The position numbers were made by a program, and so were the translations under genes. DNA of 64,000 bases from Piezodorus guildinii (Eukaryota; Arthropoda; Insecta; Hemiptera; Pentatomidae): positions 178,298,789-178,362,788 of the forward strand of contig CM041293.1 of the NCBI GenBank assembly GCA_023052935.1, given 5' to 3'. Below, piece after piece: positions 56,186 through 64,000 of the stretch (positions are counted from its first letter, which is position 1; every line of letters begins with the position of its first letter). Under the pieces are notes generated by a model that had not been told where the DNA came from, did no database searches, and saw only the letters and a list, made by a program, of their open reading frames with translations.

Positions 56186-57205
56186 TTTTTTAAAAATATA
56201 TTTATATTTATAATAAAATACATTTAGTAAATGTGATACAAGATATGTTGACATGATCCATATGTAGGGATACTACCCATTGGCAGCTCCCCAAAGGCTA
56301 TGTTTAACTAGAAAGTCTCGAGGCCATCTACTTTTCAGACGTCTCGGAGGATTATCAGGGATTGTATAGGAAGCAAGGATTGAAACTAGCAGGTTAGAGT
56401 GGGAATGGAGTTCGTCATGAAAGGAGTGGTACCTGGTTCGGGCCAAGTCAGCAACAAAGGGAATATTAAGGTCTTCATGGATGAGTTTATTTGTGACGAA
56501 ATAGGGAGCATTGAGGATTTTTCGAAGGATTTAGGATTGTAAGGATTGAAGACGAGATTAATTTGATGGTTTAGTAGAGCCCCAAATCTCTACTCCGTAA
56601 GTCCATATTGGTCTTATGATAGTCATGTAGATGAGTCTTTTGTACTTAAGTGGAAGGTTTGAGCGTTTGTCTGGTAAGTGTTAAAGTAGTCGAAAACGTC
56701 GGGCAGTTTCTTGTCTTTTCAGTCTTGTATGAGGGTTCCAAGTAAGACGTTTGTCCAGGTGCAGTCCTAGGTATCGGATCAGTTCAACCGGGACAAGAGG
56801 AGTGTTATTGAAGGATACTGTTGGGCAGGATGTCATAGGTTTACGACGAAGGGTAAAGGTGATTTAGTGGGATTTATTGGAATTTATTTTTATTCTCCAG
56901 TTCTGACACCATACTTCAAGGTCTTTGATGTGTGATTGAAGAGTTTGGGAGGCAATAGTTAGATCGTTGTTGACTGATAACACCCATGTGTCATCAGCAT
57001 AGGTAGAAAGGAAAGTGCTAGGATGGGATGGGATATCAGCTGTATAAACTGTGTAAAGGATGGGTCCTAGAATACTGCCTGAATAGAAGTAGACGAAAAC
57101 GTCGAGCAGTTTCTTGTCTTTTCTGTCTTGTGTGAGGGTTCCAAGTGAGACGTTTGTCCAGGTGCAGTCCTAGGATATCGGATCTGTTCAACCGGGACAA
57201 GAGGA
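56186..57205 (-). mobile_element. Two Jockey LINE fragments side by side
   Basis: A minus-strand Jockey copy covers 57065-56186, from VYTADIPSHPSTFLSTYADD (YADDT) through WTYGVEIWGSTKPSN to RRLKSRWPRDFLV and the tail. A second piece (57205-57070) repeats the block at 56800-56690 (VPVEQIRYPRTAPGQTSHLE-type codons). This points to a partial duplication or two insertions. Confidence 0.72.
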
Positions 57206-57984
57206 TAATAAAAATTAATACACGTTTTATTGAAATGTATTTAAAATATTTTTCAAATTGATGTACAGCTAATAGTTTTTTAATTTCTTTTAATAGTCGA
57301 GGCAAGCGAAAGTAGTGTGTAGCTCGCACCAGATTTTTTTTTTATAAAATTCATCGAGAAAAAGATTGTTTATTTTTTTTGTTTTTTTTTTATCGGCGGT
57401 CATTACGAATGGCGCTCAATTCCTCGTTCTGATATATAAACCTATCTCCAAAAACTTACAATACATCCGGTATTTTCTATTGGTTATATGGTTGGTAAGT
57501 TGTTAAGTTACATTAACTAGAAAAAAATGTATACGTTAGTCCAATGTTTATGGGGTCAGGTAGTTTTTCCATAATATTTAATCGATATTCGATAATATAT
57601 TTAAAATTTTTGGCACTAGTTCCCAATTTTAGCTGTCGATTTAAAAAAATAAATAAATAAATAAACTAAAATAAGAAAAAAAAAACGCTAAAACTAGATT
57701 TCATCTTTCTAATAGGTAGACAGATCTCTCTAATTTTTCCTAATAAATTCGTTGAATTTCCAAATTATCCGTCCGAATTCCACTAAAATTGTAGTTATAA
57801 ACATAATCGAAAAAAGAAAAACATTCCATCTCAATCGAAGGCGATTAAATTACGTTATTATCCCTTGAACAAATCAACTTAACCAGGAGGCTTATAAGCT
57901 GGAAATGTGATTTATAAGGCGTCAGATCGGAAGGAATCGGCGAGGAAGATGGCCAAGGAAAAGCGACTATCGGAAAATACTCAC

Positions 57985-58060
57985 CGCAGTGGCGAGGGAA
58001 TCTGTCAGCCGCTCTTAGCCTCTCCCATTCCCCCAGGGTAATCAAGTAACCCTCAGGCAA
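57985..58060 (-). other. Candidate upstream exon (unproven)
   Basis: A GC-richer, apparently single-copy block ends on the minus strand at a GTGAGT donor (plus-strand 57979-57984). The open frame reads [24 protein letters not shown], here split as [12 protein letters not shown] and RLRAADRFPRHC, and runs into the donor. I recognise no domain. There is no ATG in frame, and the upstream acceptor is poor: an AT microsatellite and then ATAG. It lies upstream of the neuroligin-like gene on the same strand, so a non-coding 5'UTR exon is one possibility. Confidence 0.25.
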
Positions 58061-58087
58061 CTATCTACTGTCCTATAGCCCTTATAG

Positions 58088-58088
<1 letters not shown>

Positions 58089-58170
<82 letters not shown>
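58089..58170. repeat. TA microsatellite
   Basis: About 41 TA units next to the candidate exon at 57985-58060. Confidence 0.95.
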
Positions 58171-58177
<7 letters not shown>

Positions 58178-59065
58178 TCGCATCTAAACCACGCGTCGGA
58201 CTTTAATACGGTAAAATATATTGCAATTAGTTTTTCTTGGTTGCCAAAATTAAATTTTTTGTAATTAAGTCATCAGAAAACAATTCCGAAAATAGAAGTA
58301 ATAATATAGACATATAATGTATCGTTGAAATGCGTGATATTTTAGAAAAGTTAATAAGTTAATAATAAAAAAAAAATCACACAAGTTAACTTAAAGTTGT
58401 TGTATGCCATTAAGCTTATAAATAAAATGTTATATGTAATGTTGTATTGAGGAAGGTAGTGGTAGTAATTTTTTTTTTTTAGATCAAAAAACTTGTCCAG
58501 GTCCACTAACTAGGGTAGCAGCTTTTGATCTAATACATATTTTTTTTCTGAAGCACATTTCAGTAATTGTGGAATTGGCTACCAACCGCGTCCAAACAGG
58601 CTTCACTAATTTATAAAAATATGTTTTTTTATTTTCTTTCCAGATTAGTTCTATTTCAGTTGAATCAGATCTTTCTAATTAACATTTTAGACTATCCTAC
58701 AAAATAAACTATCGCTAATTACAGAGCGCTAGTCCTAGTTGGAAATGTTAAGGACTTGGAATCAGAGATTGCGATAGGACTGGCTTGGAGAACGCAAGTT
58801 TCTATCGAATTACTAACTCGTTGCCGGGACAGATCTCCGTGGCATTGATCAGATTAAACCTTCGTTTGTTTGCCTAAGCTTATAGTCACTTTCCGTCCCT
58901 CAGTCTTACCCGAGTCCTATTTAAATCGATTAAATAGTCCACAAATGCTCGTGTTCTCCTTATTACTTAACATAAAAAAAAAAATAGGTGATTACGACAA
59001 GAACACTCTAAAACTTTACACATATAAAGGCACAGAAGACATACTATTGCATAAATTGTGAAATG

Positions 59066-59067
<2 letters not shown>

Positions 59068-59111
<44 letters not shown>
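59068..59111. repeat. TA microsatellite
   Basis: About 21 TA units. Confidence 0.9.
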
Positions 59112-59114
<3 letters not shown>

Positions 59115-59429
59115 TTTAATATATTCACAATATATTGATAACTATGTACATCATTTGAACTACTTTGAGATTTAAACTCATTTACTTCACAATATGACCA
59201 TTAAAAACTTTTCTCTTAAAAAACCTTTATTATCAATCCGATTGTTACTCTAAACCTCAAACTCCCACATTTATTTACTACATTAAGGCTGACTGTACAA
59301 AGTATAACGGGTTTAATACTAAATAACAAGTTTTTGTTTAATTGTATCATCGCTGTATTCATCATCATTTGTCTAGTTCTGTGTATTTTATTGTGAGTAA
59401 TAAAACCTGCGGGAGTCGGCATTCAAGGG

Positions 59430-59580
59430 AATCTAAGAAATCGGATCGTGGAAGCCGCAGTAACTATCAAACACCATCCTGATGCTATGAGAAGAGCAAG
59501 GGAAACATGGATTCGTTGTGGTGAATGTTGTATTCAACAAAACGGAGACCCCTTTGCATGGTTACACTAAATAATGTAAA
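59430..59580 (+). mobile_element. Possible transposase C-terminal scrap
   Basis: NRIVEAAVTIKHHPDAMRRA, RETWIRCGECC and QNGDPFAWLH before a stop resemble the C-terminal end of IS630/Tc-like transposases found in many insects. No terminal repeats seen. Confidence 0.3.
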
Positions 59581-59689
59581 ACTAATAAATACATTGTATT
59601 AATAAATAAAATCTAATGGCAAATAATGATGAATAATATATAATAAATAAATAAATGGCAAAAATAAAGCCTATGCCATTAACACTTAG

Positions 59690-59965
59690 GGATTACCAAT
59701 GGTACCTTATAGTTTTGGTATAATAAAATGGTCAACTACCAAACTACAAGGAATAGACCAGCTAGTGCGTACAATGATGACGGATGCTAAGATTCATTAC
59801 CAAAAAACGGCTGTGTGTTCTGATCTATTTACATAGGAAACAAGGTGGGCATGGGCTTATTTCAATCGAGGATTCATGTCGAAAACAAGAAAACTTCATG
59901 AAGAAGTATTTCCTGCAAGTACATCCTCAATTATCAGCAAGATGAGACAGCGTAGTTCTTGTCTC
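59690..59965 (+). mobile_element. LINE fragment of a different clade
   Basis: QGIDQLVRTMMTDAKIHYQK, then in another frame RKQGGHGLISIEDSCRKQEN. The (L)PR-x-GGRGLISIEDC block is typical of R4/Dong-like and related non-LTR elements. Frameshifted. Confidence 0.5.
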
Positions 59966-60036
59966 ACATATAACATTTATCTCTTCTTTTAAATGAAGGA
60001 TGGTACACATAGGTGATAGGGCATATTAATCCTTAA

Positions 60037-60690
60037 CACCTTGTTGTATGCACCAAGGGTCACCTATAGTGTAGTGGCTAGCATAACAGCTTTCTATGCT
60101 TAAGGTCGCAAGTTTAAAACCAGAAGATGGCTCTATAATTGCTTTTAGGGAGTAAAAATCCTAGGTTATTCCGTCCTTTAAAAGAGGCTGTTATGCTAGC
60201 CACTTCTCGACAGGTGATCCTGGATGCCCTCAACAAGGCGTTAAGGATTAATATGCCCTAGATCACGGGTTCAAACCTGGCAGATTCAAACACCTCGTTG
60301 AATGCATCGAGGATCACCTGTGGAGTAGTGGAAAGCACAACAGCCTTCTATGCTCGAGATCCCAAGTTCAAAACCAGCAGATGGGTCTTATTTTTGTTTT
60401 TAAGTAGTAAAAATCCTTGGTTATTTCGTTCTTTAAAAGAGGCTGTTATGCTAGCCACTACTCTACAGGTGAACCTTAGTGCATATAACAAGGTGATAAG
60501 GATTAATATTCAGAAGGTCACGGGTTTAAACCCGACAGATTCAAACACCTTGTTGAATACATCGAGGGTCACCTGTGAAGTAGTGGCCTGCATAACTGCA
60601 TAAGGTCGCAAGTTCAAAACCAGCAGATGGCCCTATATTTGTTTTTAGGGAATAAAAAAACTTAATTATTTCGTCATTTGAAAGAGATGT
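60037..60690. repeat. Tandem array of composite SINE heads
   Basis: Two full units and a partial third, with period 254-255 bp, marked by CACCTTGTTG at 60037, CACCTCGTTG at 60291 and CACCTTGTTG at 60546. Each unit has a forward tRNA-like head (for example GTAGTGGCTAGCATAACAGC with B-box-like GCAAGTTTAAAACC) and an inverted head (GAGGCTGTTATGCTAGCCAC at 60184-60203 and 60439-60458). None keeps the complete SINE body. Confidence 0.7.
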
Positions 60691-60739
60691 AAACAATAAT
60701 GAATTTAGTTGGAAATATAAAAAAAGTATCCAATGGTTA

Positions 60740-60955
60740 TCTGCCAGGTCCGAAGTCGTGATCTAGTGGATAGAAGGATGTTATGCTAGACACTGCACCA
60801 CAGGTGGCTCTTAAAAGATTTAAAAAGTGGAACTCGTAAAAGACCCCTCCCTGTCTTAACTAAACTTGGATAGGCAAAACTTAGGATTCCGATTGTATCG
60901 TCGGATTAAGCACAGTAACATAAAGTTACGTTAAATGGATAAACAACAACATGAT
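60740..60955 (+). mobile_element. SINE fragments: inverted head and body tail
   Basis: An inverted head (GATGTTATGCTAGACACTGC) is followed by body-tail sequence in forward orientation (AAACTTGGATAGGCAAAACT, AGCACAGTAACATAAAG). Confidence 0.5.
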
Positions 60956-61119
60956 TTAATAAAAATGTTAAGTTCTTGATAGCAAAATCTAATTAAATTA
61001 ACTGTATAAAATGGGTACAAGAAATTATGGAATTGACTTAAAAAATTATGAATTTGGTTGAAAAAATTATGAATTTGATTGAAAAAATTATGAATTTGAC
61101 TAAAAGGAGTTATATTCGG

Positions 61120-61690
61120 ATATATTATAATCTGTCACAATGGACAATAATAATATTGCTACATTCATACAATATTTACAATATAAACAAAAAGAAAATC
61201 TAACACTATAAGTGTTTTTACTTGACAATCGATGAAAACTCCCTCTTTACTTAAAAAACTCATTTACACAACCATTATCAGAGCTACTCGGACTTATCGC
61301 ATTAAGCTATGGGGGTACACTAGACCATCGAATTCCTCCCGCATCCAATCTTTGAAATCTAAAATCTTTTAGCAAATCCAGGACGCTCCTTATTTTGTTA
61401 CCAATAAACTCATACATAGAGACCTGAATATCCCACTAGTTGCAGAGATTGTCCAAAAAAGATACACCTCATTATATACCGAATTACCCACCCATAACTA
61501 TCGCCGATAATCCTCCGAGGCGTCTGAAAAGACGATGACCTCGAGACTGCTAATGAAATAAACATTGAGGTGCTACCGCTCGGTAGATTCTTCGCTAGAC
61601 TTTTTCAAGCCAAAATTCTGTAAATAGCTCATTTACTTATTGTACTATGTACAGTTGTATATTTCATTAAAATATATAAAAAAAAAAAAA
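61120..61690 (+). mobile_element. Jockey LINE 3' end
   Basis: LKKLIYTTIIRATRTYRIKL, QDAPYFVTNKLIHRDLNIPL and RRLKRR-type codons with several stops. The A-rich tail is at 61676-61692. The first 90 bp (61120-61215) resemble another LINE tail. Confidence 0.68.
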
Positions 61691-61699
61691 AATTTAACG

Positions 61700-62850
61700 C
61701 AGAAAACAATTCTGCGGCATACCTACAGAATTTTACGGAAATTTTTAAATAAGTGAAAAAGTCTACTTTTCCTTCATTGTTTTTCCGGGAGGCTGGCATA
61801 ATTCTAGATATCTGAGAGGAAGAGGAAAAGAAAATATAATAATAAACAATAAATCTTTAACCTTCTATATCTGCTTAATAAATGAGTTTGAGATATATGT
61901 TTATGTATTTTTGTTTTGTTTTTATTTTGTCTTAGTGAACACATACCTAGAACAGTGCTGTTTAATGACGAAATGCTCTGTTTAGGTGGTAGGATCTCGG
62001 AGATTTGGGCATGGACGGTAGTAATAAGATTGAATAGTGTAGGCTACAACTGGTAGTATCGGCATGAGCTCGCTACCAGTATTATTATTGGACTCTCAAC
62101 GGGGATCCTTTTATCCTGGAAATCTCTTTGGCTTCTATCCTAACAGTTTGAAAGCCGGCCAAAGTGAGTGATTTTTAGTAGCCTTATTTTATCCTTTCCT
62201 AATCCTAATTGTTTCTTAACTTGATCTTTCCCAGTAGTTTTGATTATTTTCTTATCCCGTTTTAATGAATATATACAATTCATGTAAATTAGAATTCGAA
62301 GAAATGGTATATTTAACAATGAATCATTTTTAATAAAAGCTAAAGGTAAAATTAATTTTTGTATTGAAAAATGAATCTTTCCAGGAAAAAGTTCTTAATA
62401 GGAATTTAATTCTGAACGTACCACCACGTAGGAAATTATTAAATGATCTTACAAGTGTCCGCAGACGATGTCCAGAATCACAGATATAGATAGCGGCTCA
62501 CAATGACCTTTAGTTATTGTACAATAAGGTCCCAATATCCTACATCAAAGGAGACATCAGGAAGGACACGTTAGTCCCTTATCACACAACACATCTACAT
62601 AACATTCTTGTAAGTACTTACTAAAAGGTGACACAATTGCTAAAATGGACCATAAACAAACAATTGAAACCTTTTTAAACATACTACAAGACGACAAATG
62701 CCAATACGATGGAGATATACACAATTGAGACATTGATTTCCAAAAAGAACTAACACTTTTTACGAAAGTGACTTTTTGATCTATTTGCATTCGCATCATT
62801 TAGATTTATCTTCTAAAACTCCTTCAAAAACGATATTTATAAATTTAATT
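61700..62850. other. No gene recognised
   Basis: Unique-looking DNA. One minus frame (62557-62799) shows no domain. No repeat partner in the window. Confidence 0.3.
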
Positions 62851-62866
62851 ATTTTCTTAGGATATT

Positions 62867-63535
62867 GACTATAAAGTCAACAACAATAATTTTTATTGAG
62901 TAAAATTACAATCTGTCCCAATTTGGACATCAATAGTAGTACTGAAAGATATCATACATACTGAATTCATACAATATTTACACGGCATAAAATTACAATA
63001 AAATATATACACAATAATGAATCAATACAATAGTCAAGAATTCACTTATACCTATATACACATACACACACTCAGACATACATCACATTGAGTGGAGAAT
63101 CTAGCCAGTGCTAGAACTCCAATATATTTACAAAAGGTCGCGGGGTCACTATAGTTTCAACCTTCTAGGTGGGTTGTATGGATGAGTGGAGCTGGATAGG
63201 TATTGAGCTAGAGGATTAGGATTATGAAATAGGTTCTGGTGGAATTCGGAAAATTAGGATGGAATTAGGTCTGAAATAAATGGAACATTAAGGTCGTGGT
63301 GCAAGGTATAGTTGGAGACATAATAAGGAGCATTTACTATTGTACGGAGGACTTTGGATTGAAAGGATTGAATGCGTTTGATGTTAGTACGTTTAGCTGT
63401 CCCCCACAGTTCAAGTCCGTAGGTCCAGATGGGCTTCAGTATTGTCTTGTAGATTAATAATTTGTTGTCAACTGTAAGTTCAGATTTTCTGTTGAGTAGT
63501 CGGTATAACTGTCCGAATCGTCGATTGAGTTCTTG
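62867..63535 (-). mobile_element. Jockey LINE, 5'-truncated
   Basis: Flanked by the perfect 13-bp duplication TTCTTAGGATATT (62854-62866 and 63536-63548). On the minus strand it begins at codons for QELNRRFGQLYRLLNRKSEL, then LKPIWTYGLELWGTAKRTNI and the shared 3'UTR. Close relative of 15143-16030. Confidence 0.85.
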
Positions 63536-63559
63536 TTCTTAGGATATTTAATACACATT

Positions 63560-63855
63560 TCATCATCATCATCGATGGCGCTACAACTCGTGAAGAGACA
63601 AGGCCTCCCTTAGCCTGAGCCGCCAGTCTAGTCTGTTTTGTGATTCCCAGCTTGTTCCGCGCATCTGCCGCCTCACAATCCTCCCACCGCAAACGAGGTC
63701 TGCCAACCTTTCTGGTCCCATAAATCTTTTCCTCAAGGAGTTTTTTGGGTACTTTATTACTGTTCATTCTAGCAACATGTCCGGCCCTTCTCAGGCACCC
63801 AGATTTTATAAAATGAACTACACCTCGGTCGTCAAAGAACCTCATGAGCTCTACA
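63560..63855 (-). mobile_element. I-like LINE 3' end with (ATG)n tail
   Basis: LRRAGHVARMNSNKVPKKLL, GTRKVGRPRLRWEDC and SSRVVAPSMMMM; the tail is a short (ATG)n run at 63559-63575. The GHVARM and GRPRxRWxD blocks are typical of endonuclease-reverse transcriptase LINEs. Confidence 0.72.
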
Positions 63856-64000
63856 TTTTTCCATTTAATAATAATAAGCTCTACACATTTAGTGATCTAT
63901 AATTCAATCAGAACGAAACCGACATCATATTAAAGGTTCAAAGCTAAATTTAAATCATCAAATTTTAGATCGATAAAGCGATTTAGGGGAGAGTGGGGGA

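Larger units (their letters stand above)
54705..57333 (-). mobile_element. HINE copy split by two LINEs
   Basis: HINE 3' part at 54705-55258 with a TG run near 54858, middle part at 55995-56185, and 5' end at 57206-57333 (GCAAGCGAAAGTAGTGTGTA then GCTCGCACCAGA). An I-like LINE (55260-55990) and a Jockey LINE (56186-57205) separate the parts. Confidence 0.7.
57335..59060. other. Mostly unique sequence upstream of the neuroligin-like gene
   Basis: Apart from the candidate exon and a TA microsatellite I see only short AT-rich stretches and a GC-richer piece at 58690-58870 without a frame. Confidence 0.3.

Noticed and set aside
60073..60120. tRNA gene candidates from A-box and B-box words
   Set aside because: No cloverleaf fold or anticodon arm; the heads are SINE-derived and diverged.
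60037..60690. Regularly spaced repeats resembling a CRISPR array
   Set aside because: The units are ~254-bp SINE-derived composites, spacers are not unique and the sequence is eukaryotic.
62557..62799. An 80-codon minus frame as a small secreted protein
   Set aside because: No ATG context, splice support, signal peptide or recognisable motif; length is within chance expectation.

Overview
The window is AT-rich, intron-bearing animal DNA, most likely from an insect or another arthropod. It has mariner transposons, Jockey-like LINEs, Helentron-like (HINE/DINE-like) repeats, a tRNA-headed SINE, Penelope-like termini and an hAT MITE. I see no bacterial operon, intact tRNA or rRNA gene, or CRISPR array.

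The only host gene I can support is a neuroligin-like cell-adhesion gene on the minus strand. Its first coding exon (29385-29486, with exon sequence probably to 29519) encodes a signal peptide and the mature N-terminus. The next exon (6872-7166) encodes the start of the carboxylesterase-like domain. The two join in phase 0 between consensus splice sites across a 22.2-kb intron. The gene continues past the left edge. A weak candidate upstream exon lies at 57985-58060. Nearly everything else is intronic or upstream repeat DNA.

Region by region. 0.3-6.7 kb: a palindromic Penelope-like insertion, two HINE copies and LINE tails. 6.9-7.2 kb: the second neuroligin exon. 7.3-10.5 kb: HINE copies carrying a Jockey LINE, a SINE and a truncated LINE tail. 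10.9-13.4 kb: Jockey fragments. 13.5-21.2 kb: an hAT MITE and a large inverted duplication whose two arms differ by one Penelope-like and one LINE insertion. 22-27.4 kb: HINEs nested in one another. 27.4-28.7 kb: a mariner with an open 339-codon transposase. 29.4 kb: the first coding neuroligin exon. 29.7-32 kb: Penelope-like and LINE debris. 33.1-34.9 kb: a HINE holding a mariner with an in-frame internal deletion. 35-44.7 kb: LINEs, a foldback element and HINEs. 45-46.7 kb: a possible solo LTR. 47.4-57.3 kb: SINE, Jockey LINEs, HINEs and mariner remnants. 58-61 kb: AT microsatellites and a tandem array built from SINE heads. 61-64 kb: LINE fragments.

The parts worth most attention are: (1) hammerhead-ribozyme-like motifs in palindromic Penelope-like insertions with 13-bp target duplications; (2) a deleted mariner that still has an open frame for part of the transposase; (3) HINEs inserting repeatedly at one internal site of other HINEs; (4) a large inverted duplication that orders the TE insertions in time; (5) a 254-bp tandem array made of SINE heads in both orientations. 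All calls come from reading the sequence; no alignment or database search was run.
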